Source: Anoplopoma fimbria (taxonomy: Eukaryota; Chordata; Actinopteri; Perciformes; Anoplopomatidae). Taken from it: a stretch of 64,000 bases of DNA. The number at the start of each line of letters is the position of its first letter. The stretch's first letter is position 1. The stretch lies in assembly GCF_027596085.1 (NCBI RefSeq), contig NC_072450.1:8703403-8767402 (forward strand). The letters are read 5' to 3'. The position numbers and the translations under genes were made by a program. Positions 45,901 to 57,281 of the stretch are shown piece by piece. The notes under the pieces were generated by a model that searched no databases, was not told the origin of the DNA, and saw nothing but the letters and a program-made list of their open reading frames with translations.

Positions 45901-48900
45901 TGCTATGAGAATGTCTTCGGACCAAAGCTTCTTAAGCACCAACCTGAACAGCGGGTTTGATAAAAGCAACATTTGATTTGACCAAATTAAAAACATATTT
46001 TCCATTTCTAGTTATTTCTATTTTAAAAGATGATTTTAAGGTTACAGGACTGTGAAACTGAAGTCAGCCCTTTGGTCTCACCGTAGGTAAACATGCGCGG
46101 AGAGGTAAGCTCGATGTTGGGAAGAGCTCCTAGGTGGTTCAGCACAGAGCAGCGGTAACCTTCCTTCTGGGCGTGATCCACAAAGGTTCGGATGTAATGC
46201 TTCTCACTATGGTTACCAATACCAGGGCATATCACCATGGTGATGTCATCTGGTGAAACAGAAAGATGGAATCGAAGAGATGTTAGCCAGAGAGAAATAT
46301 GGAAGTATGGAGTATGTCACATGGAGTATGTCACTCTCCTAAAAGGCAGATTATTAGATTTAAAAGGAGCACTGCAGCTGACGGCAAACAAAGGCTAAGG
46401 CTTTTTGTCTGTGATATATGGCTTTAGAAAAGCAGAATGGAAATAGTAACAATACTTTTTTGGGAATGTGAAACTTAAGCTTTCTGAAAGGAGATCACTG
46501 TTGAAGTGGTGGATGTCAGGGTTCAACTGAGGCATTCAAAGAAAGGAATCCATCTCTAAAACGGTCCTCACAGGCTGCATTATAAACCTGTCATGCCTCA
46601 TTTTAAGATTTAGACTTGACTTCCTGAGTCTGTTTTCCATCCACATATCTCTAGCCACCATCTATAAAGTGTAATCCAACTAGCAGCAAATGATCAAAAA
46701 ATAATTTAAAAAAAATAGATCGAAAGTATCACCTCCTGTTCGATGGTCCCCAAGTGGCTCAAAGAGGTCAAAGGTCGCAGTGGCCCCATCCTGCATGGGT
46801 AAGTACTTCCTGACTCCACTTGGGTGAGGGGAGCTCACCCGGCCAAGTTTACCATACAGTGCCGTCTGGAGGTGACCGCTCTTACCCCACAGTAAGGGAG
46901 GAATGTACCTGAAAAACACAAAAATTGGACTCTGCTATTAAATTTGATATAGAAACATGAGCTTATTCTGCTAATGCACTCGATAAAAGCACAAGGTTAC
47001 TGCCCTGAAATAGCATTAACACAATTTTATCCTGAGCAGAGGAATTTGCATTGGTGGTTTATGACACAGACGTGAACATCCTGGTACATATTTTGCATTA
47101 CAAAGTCACATTTCTGATGCAGCTTTTGATAGAGTGCTTCATGCTCCCAACAGACATCAATGTTTAACGTCAGTAAATGCTGTGTAAGTTTTACTGAGCC
47201 CGTGTACTTGAATTCCATTTACACATATGTAGGAGTTAGCTCTAGGAGTCAAGTCTGTGAGTTACGTAATATTTCTTTGAAATATTGAGCCTTACTGTAT
47301 GTTGTGGATTATCGTGAATAACCATCTTATTGCCTTGCTGAGACCAAAATAATGTGGACAACCTGACAGGAAAAGTCTGTTTTTCCAGCTGCCTATCCTA
47401 TCTTCTATCCTAATAATAGCTGATAATAAGAGCTGTAGGGATAACAACCAAAACAAACTATCAGTAGGCTTTTCATGTAGTTCTGCAGCCATAAATAGGT
47501 GATAAATAAATGTTTAGTTCATGTGACACTGTTATTGAGTATATAGATTAGCTATTCAAGGGGGAATTGAGGAACATGTGAGTTCTTACAAGTTCAGGTA
47601 CATATTATACTACATCTTCAAACACACGCTTTTAACAACAAATCCAACTTGTTCACAGTGTTTGGAAATTACACTTTAGCAAATATTTGATCACCTCTCT
47701 CACTTTTCTTTAACTATCCAACATCCTGTATAACATGTATAGTATGTGTATTTATTGTCTGTGTCTGTGTAGTTGTATAGTATGTGTATTTATTGTCTGT
47801 GTAGTTGTATAGTATGTGTATTTATTGTCTGTGTCTGTGTAGTTGTATAGTATGTGTATTTATTGTCTGTGTAGTTGTATAGTATGTGTATTTATTGTCT
47901 GTGTCTGTGTAGTTGTATAGTATGTGTATTTATTGTCTGTGTCTGTGTAGTTGTATAGTATGTGTATTTATTGTCTGTGTCTGTGTAGTTGTATAGTATG
48001 TGTATTTATTGTCTGTGTAGTTGTATAGTATGTGTATTTATTGTCTGTGTAGTTGTATAGTATGTGTATTTATTGTCTGTGTAGTTGTATAGTATGTGTA
48101 TTTATTGTCTGTGTCTGTGTAGTTGTATAGTATGTGTATTTATTGTCTGTGTAGTTGTATAGTATGTGTATTTATTGTCTGTGTCTGTGTAGTTGTATAG
48201 TATGTGTATTTATTGTCTGTGTCTGTGTAGTTGTATAGTATGTGTATTTATTGTTTGTGTCTGTGTAGTTGTATAGTATGTGTATTTATTGTCTGTGTCT
48301 GTGTAGTTGTATAGTATGTGTATTTATTGTCTGTGTCTGTGTAGTTGTATAGTATGTGTATTTATTGTCTGTGTCTGTGTAGTTGTATAGTATGTGTATT
48401 TATTGTCTGTGTCTGTGTAGTTGTATAGTATGTGTATTTATTGTCTGTGTCTGTGTAGTTGTATAGTATGTGTATTTATTGTCTGTGTAGTTGTATAGTA
48501 TGTGTATTTATTGTCTGTGGCTGTGTAGTTGAGCTGCTGCAACACTTGAATGTCCCCCATGGGGATCAATAAAGGAATATAATAATATATGAAATCTTGT
48601 TAGATTTTCTGACAATGAGGTGAAGTGTGGGCCATCTTGGAGGCGTTGAACTGAGAAAAACTAGATCAGAATAACAAAAGTAAAGCAGCAATGCGCAACA
48701 TGGACACCAGTTGCAGTGTTTACAGCACACAGAACAAATCACACAGATACAGTTAGTAGCAGCAAAGCGCAAAAGGTTTCTGTCACATCAATAGTTACAC
48801 AAGAACTCCAACCTTGTGTTGCCGCATCTCTATTACTGCAGCTAGAAAATGCACTCTTACATAAGAGAGCTGTCAATCAAAGAGCAGTAATACTTCCATT

Positions 48901-51161
48901 TGGTGATAATGTAATCACTTCCAGCATGCACTGTAATTTGAAGCTTAACCCCATTTTTTTCTGGATGGTACCCTGCAGGTTTAATCTAGGAGTCGAGAGA
49001 GAGGCTGACCTTGTTGTTGTAATGTGGATAGGAGGATAAGCACAGTGCCAGGTTAGTGGAGTTCATCCACAGGAGGCAACAGACAAGTTTAAATGCAAAC
49101 TGCTTTTTTATATGTAGTTTTTTTCCCCTCTCTTCAACATAATAAAAAAAAGAACTATTAATAGGCCCAATTAAAAATGTTTTAGTCAAATTAATTAATT
49201 ACTGATACATGTATAATTTAGGACTTTTACTTCTTGGTGGAAGAAAAGCATTGTGTGTTCAATTATTAATGCTGATCTAAACTAACCTCAAATCAAAACT
49301 TGAGAGATTTAAAAATGCACTTGTTGTTGAGTAATTATTTAAAAAAAATAAAAGTTCCTGGGAGTAACAGTAGGGGAGGCTTTTGTTTGCATTCTAATCT
49401 CAGTGTCTCTTTTTTCAAAGTGGTAAACACAGTGATGTGTGCTGTTGTTCCTCATATCTATTAGGCAACGGAAAAGGAAACAGATGTGCCACTGTGGTTT
49501 GATAAAGCAAAGAGCTAAAGTTCAGATCAAAGTCCAGTAGTAAAGTCACAGGCCTTTGATACTATCAGGCTGGGAAATACCAAACAGTACAAGTAGAAAT
49601 TAATAAAAACCAAAGCCTTGTCCTGACAATTTGCTTTTCTAAAAAATATATTTTTCATTTACCTTTTTACTTGTTACTGTTCCACCAATATCCGACTAAA
49701 CAAAGGCAGAAATATATTTAAATCGAGTCAGTTTACTATTGGCTGCTTGTAACATCACAGCTGATTTAACATCATGGACAAATACTAAAACACGCTGCAT
49801 AATACTAAACCAACAGCTGAGGCTTCTTTCTCCGTCAAATTAAACTACTGAAGGCAAAATAAGTTCCTGTAGCTGAAAAAAAAGGTGGCGCTAAAACCAA
49901 GATGTATTCTCAGAAAAAGTTGTTTATTCTGGTTTGTCCTCTCCGTTAGCCAAAACCCCAGTGTGCACGTTCCCAAACACAGCTTAACAAAATTGCTGTC
50001 CACTCTGTTAACCTCACACCCCTCCTATGCTTTCCACTGTGTAATTGATCTCTGTTATACAACACAGCAGGGTTACAGACATGACTTCTAAACAACACAG
50101 AGACACAACGCAGATGATGCCAACAGCAACATCGACAATGCCGACAGGTTTCCAGGACTTGGAAGTTATTTCAGTTCAACTATACACCGGGGCATACATT
50201 TCTGTGAGAAGAATATGGCAGTTCAGAAGGGAATGATAACAAGCCGGGGTGCAAATGTAAACATCAGCGTGGCCTTATGGTTCACTGACACTGCAGCTGA
50301 AAGGCAAATGGCTCTGTAACAATCTGTTATATAAGCAGACACTCGTGATGAAGCCTCGAAGAGAGCCACCCTACCGAGCCGAAAGTATTATAACACCAGC
50401 AGACCACAGGATATGGACAGTGACGCTCATTCAGGAAAAAACAATCAGGTTTACTTTGTTTAAAAGGCAGGTAGAGGGTTCACCACAACATACAGGACAT
50501 TAGAGCCCAGCTGCTAACCTGGTTTAGCGTATACAAGGAAACCTGCCTCCCACTACCCTGAATCAACAACCACTGGTTTGCATCAATTATTATAAACCCA
50601 TATTGAATATTCAAATCAAAGTAAGCAGCAGAGTTGCCCTGAGGGGGAGACTTGCATGGTCGTACATGCAAATGTGTGTGCCCTGCAGTGAACAAGTCTA
50701 TATTTGTACGTCTGACAACCCAATCTACCTCTGGGATAATCCCAAAAATACAGCCTGTTGTTTATTTCATGCCAGAGCTGACGGTACAGCCAGAAATCTC
50801 TAAAACAGAAACACTCAGGAACACTGATGACAGATGGGAACACCGCCAGACAAACCTGCCTTCGCTCACGGCCCCAGATGGCCGACAAGCATCGCCATTT
50901 CCATGGAAACGCTTTTGACAGTGACAGACAGAGAGCTGAGAATGCTACTCACTCTTTGGTCAGCTGAGGACAGGATTTGAGAAGGAAGCGGTTGAGGGCG
51001 GTGTCCTGGTAGGTGAGGTCCGGGGGCGCTGTGGGGCTTTTTAGGTTCAAGCAGCGGACGAGGATGTAGAGCACTGTGGCGACCGCCGCCAGCTTCATGC
51101 CGTCGAACATTGCTGGCAGCTCCGGAGAGATGGTGTGCACGTCTGACTCGTGGGTATTCAT
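39980..51161 (-). CDS. abhd2: ABHD2, alpha/beta-hydrolase monoacylglycerol lipase (9 coding exons)
   Basis: Coding exons in transcript order are 50953-51161, 46733-46908, 46082-46249, 45357-45540, 44214-44306, 43226-43327, 42972-43041, 42788-42872 and 39980-40188. All junctions are GT-AG with matching phases. The sum is 432 codons (431 aa; human ABHD2 has 425). ABHD2 is a membrane-anchored serine hydrolase, known as a progesterone-activated 2-arachidonoylglycerol lipase. Visible features are an N-terminal membrane anchor (about residues 22-41), the block PPLLWGKSGHLQT, the oxyanion region VICPGIGNHSEK, the nucleophile elbow GFSLGG with Ser212, the acid in NSADDPLVHD (Asp346 or 347) and the His of LHGGHLGFFEG (His378). 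The triad is intact. The 5' UTR continues upstream in two noncoding exons. The 3' UTR end was not determined; a CA repeat at 39337-39387 is probably in or just past it. The gene is convergent with rlbp1 and divergent from mfge8. Confidence 0.97.
40626..40932 (+). pseudogene. Tc1-like transposon remnant with decayed transposase C-terminus
   Basis: The left end (about CGACCAAAAGTATGTGGACA) is mirrored by the right end TACTTTTGGCCATGTAGTGT. The interior keeps GTGGAAGAACATGACAGGTC, then CTCAACCCCATC, CCTCACTAACAGTCTTG and GAATGGGAGCAAATCCCTGC. These match the C-terminal coding region of Tc1-like transposases around the third catalytic acid. Here that acid is lost and a stop follows, so it is dead. 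It lies in the last abhd2 intron. Confidence 0.75.
41205..41480. other. Unexplained GC-rich block in abhd2 intron
   Basis: A block visibly richer in G and C than its flanks, including GGTGCGGTTGACTTCTGATC and CCGCCTAAACCGGCGCTGAG. I could not match it to a coding exon, tRNA, snRNA, 7SL, 7SK, RNase P/MRP or a known repeat tail. It may be a fragment of an older mobile element. Confidence 0.35.
47745..48530 (+). repeat. 32/38-bp minisatellite, array 2 (22 units)
   Basis: Twenty-two units of GTAGTTGTATAGTATGTGTA plus TTTATTGTCT, in a 38-base form with an extra GTGTCT and a 32-base form without it. It is the reverse complement of the array at 16006-16252. It lies in the first coding intron of abhd2. 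Confidence 0.97.
48530..48590 (+). repeat. Retroelement 3' end joined to the minisatellite
   Basis: GAGCTGCTGCAACACTTGAA, then CCCCATGGGGATCAATAAAG and a short TAATA tail, directly after the array. It matches 15925-16005 in opposite orientation. Confidence 0.6.
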
Positions 51162-52005
51162 GATTATTCTGAAAAACAAAACAGTGGCCCACACTTGTTT
51201 CAGTGCTTTCCCTCGTGAAACACAAGCGAACCTATTTTAGTAATAAATACATTTACAAATACGCAGCCAATTAATTAAGAGCTGCATTTTGAAAATAGAT
51301 ATACTGCTTTTTATTATTGAAATATCAAATCAAAAACACTTAAAAACACTGATGACTATTAAAAAAGAATACAATTGTTTTCATGAGTATGTAGTTAGCT
51401 GGGATTAAGCAAAGATTGGATAAAGCCAAGAGATGGACACTTCTGATAATGTCTGACTGACCTAAATATTCCTGTTGGTGCCCAGGGCCCTGCAGCAACA
51501 GATCTGTGGGAATATAGAGTGAGAGCAGCTCAGATAAAGTCAGAATAAAGCACGGTCACTTATTTAATACATTCACTTTAATTACATTACAGCTAACGAA
51601 GTGCCAATAGGAAGTCTCACGACAGAGAAGATTGAGGTGCTGACAATACTTTAAATTAACCTTTTCATCTAGCAGACATACTGCACACATCACTTCTAAT
51701 TCAATGCACGTTACATAGTTTTACCTTAACACCTTTAGTTAAAAGTGGCATATGTCCAAAGCTATAAACAAAGTCGACAGGTAAAAACAAGAACTGTAGA
51801 GTTTCAGAAAGGTTGCATTGTATCCTGCCACAACAAAAAAAAGGGAAGTTGTGGATAGAAAACATATGACGGTGTTTTCCATTGTTATGATGAAGTAGCC
51901 AAATAAAATGTACTTAAAAACAAACTAGTTTTTGTTATCATTGGTACAGATAGTGATATGTTACACAAGAACAAAAGGGAAAGCTGAAATGTTACTGTTA
52001 CTTAC

Positions 52006-52088
52006 ATTTTAACTTGAAGTTAGCCTCCGACAACAACTCCAAAGGTTTGAAAATGTGAAGAGGTGAAGTCACAGTGATGTGGTCAAAC
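52006..52088 (-). other. abhd2: Noncoding 5' UTR exon of abhd2
   Basis: On the minus strand the acceptor TGTCTTTAG precedes 52088 and a strong GTAAGT donor follows 52006, giving an 83-base exon. It lies upstream of the start-codon exon, whose acceptor (TTTTTCAG) ends at 51169. It is predicted from splice sites only. Confidence 0.5.
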
Positions 52089-52738
52089 CTAAAGACAAAC
52101 ACGGAAAATGCCATTACCCTTTAATAATCGTAATTGACCAGCATATTTTCAATTTTTCCTTAAATTATGATGCGAGTCATATATAAATGCCTACACTACT
52201 TTTTTCTCGTTCCAGTGTCTTGTCAGAAACGGACTCTAGATAAGATGCACCTGAGAGCCTGGTGTCACCATTCAGTAATTCAATTTAGTACTCAAACGAT
52301 TAGATAAATAATGGGGTTTGATAATGACTTAATTGTAAGTCATTTATGACGTAAAACACAATTCAAAGCTTATCAACTATGAAGAGTTTCTGGCTTTTCT
52401 CAATTATTGTCTGTCTCATAACAAAATCAGTCCACCTGAATATATAACTGCTTAACACCAGTGTATTGATCTTAAAATGTATCAGGGGCAGGTATATTTA
52501 TCTTCCCACATATCCTTAAAGGAATTAAGTGTATTAATCATTTAGGAGATGTGGAGAAGATGCCACCACTGCTCTCACACACTTTGACTTTAGCGTATCA
52601 CCTACAAAAACAGTTTTCAAGCTCTGTCTTTTAGAAGTAATGGATTTATACAAACACCACCTGTAAACACACAACTCATCTCCAATTAAACAAGATGCCA
52701 GAATGATCCCCCAGCTGCATGACATGAACATCATGAAC

Positions 52739-52937
52739 CTGAGCCTTCCGCTTAGCACTTATTGTATTCCTATTGGTATATTGCACTTATTGTATTCGTA
52801 TTAGTTTGTTTCTGTACTTTTGCTCTGGTTTATGCTCTTAGATGCTTGTTTAAGAAAGGAGATGCACTTATGACTTCTGGTGACTAGTAGTTCTCTTCAT
52901 ACCTATGTTTGCTAAATGACTGTAATGTAATGTAATT
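52739..52937 (+). repeat. SINE-like element, copy C with internal deletion
   Basis: Same start (GAGCCTTCCGCTTAGCACTT) and body (TTTGCTCTGGTTTATGCTCT) as copies A and B, but it jumps from CATACCTATGTT to TGCTAAATGACTGTAATG, losing the GTCGCTTTGGATAAAAGCGT segment. It lies in an abhd2 5' intron. Confidence 0.75.
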
Positions 52938-53105
52938 AAATAACACGCCCTGAATCCACACTGCTTATACCAGTCTCAAATCCAGGGAGTGACTATATCT
53001 GGCAGTTGTGTCTCCTTAATACCAAGAGAAAGTGTGTTTATTATAAGCCACGCTGGGGTTTATTATAAGGTATCCATCAGATCAGCTGCTAACACTAGCT
53101 CTCCC

Positions 53106-53133
53106 CTTCCTTCCTTCCTTTCTTTCTTTCTTT
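53106..53133. repeat. (CTTC)n/(TTTC)n microsatellite
   Basis: Short tetranucleotide run in an abhd2 5' intron. Confidence 0.85.
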
Positions 53134-53583
53134 GTCACGACTCATAACAAGCCAGAGATGAGTGCACAGACACAAGGGCACTATGCTGCCTAACATATCG
53201 AGACAATGGAAATGAATAGGCACATTTCTGGACGCAAATAACAGGAAATTAACCTGTACATGTGTGTTGTGTTTATCTGAGAGCAGGCCAGCGATCCCCG
53301 ACGCACCTTCTTTCGCCCTACTGGTCCAGAAAATGAAAACCGTGTCGCCTTTAGGACGCATTGGATCCGGCCATCCTGAATATTTGGCGCAGCAACTTCA
53401 CAATAATATAACAGACAGATGGAAAGCATTCATTCTCAATCCCCCTTATAATAATAAAGCCTATTTATAAAGGAGAATTAACGTCATGGATCTAATGAGG
53501 TATATCTTGCATCATCTGAGCAGTGAGATATATAATAAAAAAAAAAAAAAACACAGATGCATGCTCAACTTCAACCCACTTAC

Positions 53584-53690
53584 CTGTTTTAAGGTGAAAA
53601 TAAGCAGCTCCCTGCAGCTCAACCGCGACGGGCTCCTGTTTTTAAGGCTGCTGTCATGTTTGTTTGTAGCGTTGTGTAGTACGCACTAGT
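53584..53690 (-). other. abhd2: Candidate first (noncoding) exon of abhd2
   Basis: A consensus donor CAG then GTAAGTGGG lies at 53584/53583 on the minus strand. The upstream stretch to about 53690 is GC-richer than its surroundings, and a CCAAT box and CRE-like site lie just beyond it. The exact transcription start is not visible. Confidence 0.5.
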
Positions 53691-53739
53691 TAACACAGCG
53701 GAGGACAGCCACATTAACAGCAGAGCTCCATTACGAGCT

Positions 53740-53790
53740 CTCTCATTGGTTGAAACGGACGATGACGTAGTACTTTTCCACGCCCCCTTA
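53740..53790 (-). promoter_or_regulatory. abhd2: Candidate abhd2 promoter (CCAAT and CRE-like sites)
   Basis: Read on the minus strand, CCAAT (plus-strand ATTGG at 53746-53750) lies about 60 bases upstream of the predicted first exon, and a TGACGTAG motif, close to the CRE TGACGTCA, lies at about 53763-53770. Both spacings fit a TATA-less vertebrate promoter. Function is inferred. Confidence 0.35.
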
Positions 53791-53845
53791 TCCGGGAAAT
53801 GTTACAATGTAATGTTTCACATCCTTTCTCATGTATTTTAGGTGT

Positions 53846-53848
<3 letters not shown>

Positions 53849-53882
<34 letters not shown>
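53849..53882. repeat. Poly(T) tract, about 33 bases
   Basis: An uninterrupted T run upstream of abhd2. Confidence 0.95.
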
Positions 53883-53886
<4 letters not shown>

Positions 53887-53889
53887 GTA

Positions 53890-55590
53890 TATATGTTTCA
53901 TTGTTTGTGACAGTGTTTCAAAGAGTCACACATATTATTAAAAGATATTTTCTGAACGTGACAGGAACGTGAGCAAAGACCTGTTACATAACATTTCAAC
54001 ACTAATCCTCCATATGCTGGCATGCACCAGAAGATACTGTTTAAATTGATACATTGGTAACACAATCCAATACGTTGGATATGATTTATATATCATTTAT
54101 ATTTATATATATAGTAATGTTTCCATTTTTCATGCTGTGTTGAGGAATTGTATGTACAAATTTAAATGTATATTGATTGAATTTTAAAAAATGAAATCAT
54201 AAATTGCCTTAACTGAGCCAACACAAAGTGACACATGGTATTCCTCTTGTTGATGGAAACATTGGAACAAATGTCTTTATGTCTTTTAACCATTGGTGAC
54301 TTTTTAACTGCAATGATTATACCTGTGTCTTGTTGTCCTCGTATTGTATTTATTTGTTGTTTTTTTGTTATTTTTTGTTGTTTTTTGTTGTTTTTTGTAT
54401 GGACCCATGTGTCTTAAATAAAGTTGAATATATCAACAAATACAAATTATGTTTAATTTACAACTTTAGGAGCATACACATTGTAAAATGGCAACAGCTT
54501 GTTACTTATTGCATGCGCAGTTCACTGCTATATAGGTATATATTTAATTAATCATAGCTTTGAAGTGACAAATGTGTCTTTAGTCCCTCTAGCCAGTAGT
54601 CAGAGGACAAACTCGAAAGGTTTTTATCTGTGTTGCAGGTCGAACATAATATCCACGTGAGGGCGACAGAGTTCAACAGATTCCTTTATGAAGCTCTTAA
54701 TCACAGTAATGTACATTTAATAAACGGTAAAATAAAGTTTATTTGAAAACAGTACAATAATGCAATGTATAAAGTAAAGTTGACTTTTTTTTTTCAATTG
54801 TATGTATACTTCCAACCTTCATAAAGACTTCTGCCAAAAAATGAGAGATGATACAATGAACCATGATTTTGCAGCTTCATTATAATGTTATCATAATGGC
54901 CTTTCAAATTGAATGTTTGGCCATTTATCCAGAGTTAATTAATAGTAACCTAATGTGTGGTGTTATAGTAATACATCCTTTAAAAAAAAGAGAAACAGTG
55001 AACTAGACTTGGTTTGGCACTCTGCCTGCTGTGTTGCTAAATAGTTGGCAAGGGTCAAATCCAGAGTTTTCCCACGGGGATTGGATTAATCTGAAGTTAA
55101 AAAATGTTTGCTGACTCATGTTTTCACGCTTCTCTCACAAATTGGACTTTTGAGAGGAGGACCACACAAATACAGCCTGTAACCATGGCAATTATGTACT
55201 TATGTAATGTGTGTTTTGTGTCACAGATATGTTCATCTTCACTTTGAATGGGTTTGCAGGTAACCCTCCCTGTCAATGTGGGTGGTAGTGGTGCCTTCAA
55301 ATGCTCATCATAAAACTGGTTACAATTACAAAATGGTGTATGTATCGTGCCATGGTGAGAACTTATTTCGTCAGTGACTTTACTTTTAGATCACCAGGTA
55401 TTAAAAGCTTATTTATGTTAACGAAATTGAATTGAGTGAATGAAGCACGTAGGTTATTAGTTTTTATGAGTGGATTATAAAAGTGGATTATAAAAGTAAA
55501 GTAATACATATCAAATAAATAAAAAGTAAATGGCTAAATTGAATTGGCAGCTTTTGACTAAAAATGCAAGGCACTGTCTAAATTAATCAA
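53890..55590. other. AT-rich intergenic DNA between abhd2 and mfge8
   Basis: No gene was seen. A TTTTTTGTTG-type simple repeat occupies about 54357-54400. Confidence 0.45.
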
Positions 55591-55596
55591 AGAACA

Positions 55597-55845
55597 ACAA
55601 TATACAGCACCAGTCAAAAGTTTGGACACACCTTCTCATTCAATGGTTTTTCTTTCTATATTTTTTAATTTTTTTCTACATTGTAGATTAATATTGAAGA
55701 CATCCAAACTATGAAGGAACACATATGGAATTATGTGGTAAACTGGTAAAAATGCTCAACAAACCAGAATATGTTTTATATTTTAGATTCTTCAAAATAG
55801 TTGAATGAGAAGGTGTGTCCAAACTTTTGACTGGTACTGTATATA
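55597..55845. mobile_element. Tc1-like nonautonomous element (MITE), copy 1
   Basis: The ends ACCAGTCAAAAGTTTGGACA and TGTCCAAACTTTTGACTGGT are inverted repeats, followed by TA-rich flanks as expected for Tc1/mariner TA insertion. The interior has no transposase. Confidence 0.8.
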
Positions 55846-57028
55846 TATAAAATAAAATAAAATATATAAAGTAAAATAAAAATAAAGAAAAACCATTGAA
55901 TGAGAAGGTGTGTCCAAACTTTTGACTGGTACTGTATATATATAAAAAATAAAATAAAATATATAAAGTAAAATAAAAATAAAGAAAAACCATTGAATGA
56001 GAAGGTGTGTCCAAACTTTTGACTGCTACTGTAGCTACTATTATGAAAAAAGTTCTTAAAGTCATGAAAGTCATAGTAACATTATTCACAATTAAAAAGC
56101 AAACAGTGTTAACGTGAATGTTTTGTATCTACAGTACCAGTCAAAAGTTTGGACACACCTTCTCATTCAACTACTTTGAAGAATCTAAAATATAAAACAC
56201 ATTCTGGTTTGTAGAGCATTTGTTTGTTTACCACATAATTCCATATGTGTTCCTTCATAGTTTGGATGTCTTCAATATTAATCTACAATGTAGAAAAAAA
56301 TAAAAATAAAGAAAAACCATTGAATGAGAAGGTGTGTCCAAACTTTTGACTGGTACTGTATATATATATAAAATAAAATAAAATATATAAAGTAAAATAA
56401 AAATAAAGAAAAACCATTGAATGAGAAGGTGTGTCCAAACTTTTGACTGGTACTGTATATATATAAAATAAAAAAAAAGACCATTGAATGAAAGGTATAT
56501 AATATATAAAAAAATAAAAATAAAAAATAAAAATAAAGAAAAACCATTGAATGAGAAGGTGTGTCCAAACTTTTGACTGGTACTGTATATATATAAAAAA
56601 AATAAAAATATAAAGTAAAATTTGAATGAAAGGTGTGTCCAAACTTTTGACTGGTACTGTATATATATAAAAAATAAAAATATATAAAATTAAAATAAAG
56701 AAAAACCATTGAATGAGAAGGTGTGTCCAAACTTTTGACTGGTACTGTATATATATATAAAAAAATAAAAAAAATATATATAAAGTAAAATAAAAATAAA
56801 GAAAAACCATTGAATGAGAAGGTGTGTCCAAACTTTTGACTGGTACTGTATATATATAAAAAATAAAAATATATAAAATAAAAATAAAGAAAAACCATTG
56901 AATGAGAAGGTGTGTCCAAACTTTTGACTGGTACTGTATATGTATAAAAAATAAAAATATATAAAATAAAAATAAAGAAAAACCATTGAATGAGAAGGTG
57001 TGTCCAAACTTTTGACTGGTACTGTATA
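55846..57028. repeat. Tandem array derived from a Tc1-like element end
   Basis: Nearly equal units of about 70-105 bases, each holding AAAGAAAAACCATTGAATGA, GGTGTGTCCAAACTTTTGAC, TGGTACTGTATATATA and a variable AAAATAAA spacer. Counting the right end of copy 1, the end motif occurs 11 times. A second whole element, with its interior inverted relative to copy 1, is embedded at about 56131-56361. The long minus-strand frames here come from the repeat. Confidence 0.9.
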
Positions 57029-57281
57029 ATTGCACAAAGGCACAATAAACTACCATGGATGACTATATACAAGGAAACGTTACTGTCTCTCCGCCCATAC
57101 AACGTCACACGTCCTTAACTCGGGTATTATCGAGAAATCCCTGCTCCCTCAACCATTACGTCTCCCTTCTCTTTATATCCCAGTGGGAATTTCGATATTT
57201 CCGACAGCACTTTAAGGCAGCATAGACATTTTTTATCAGCACCGAGTCGCTGCGGACAAACAAAGTAACAAGTTAACAACT

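Noticed and set aside
47745..48530. Regular direct repeats that might suggest a CRISPR array
   Set aside because: Units are contiguous with no unique spacers, in an intron of a vertebrate gene; this is a minisatellite.
56278..57108. Overlapping minus-strand open frames of 257-276 residues
   Set aside because: They are the tandem Tc1-end array read through; the protein repeats follow the DNA repeat, and two frames are open at once.
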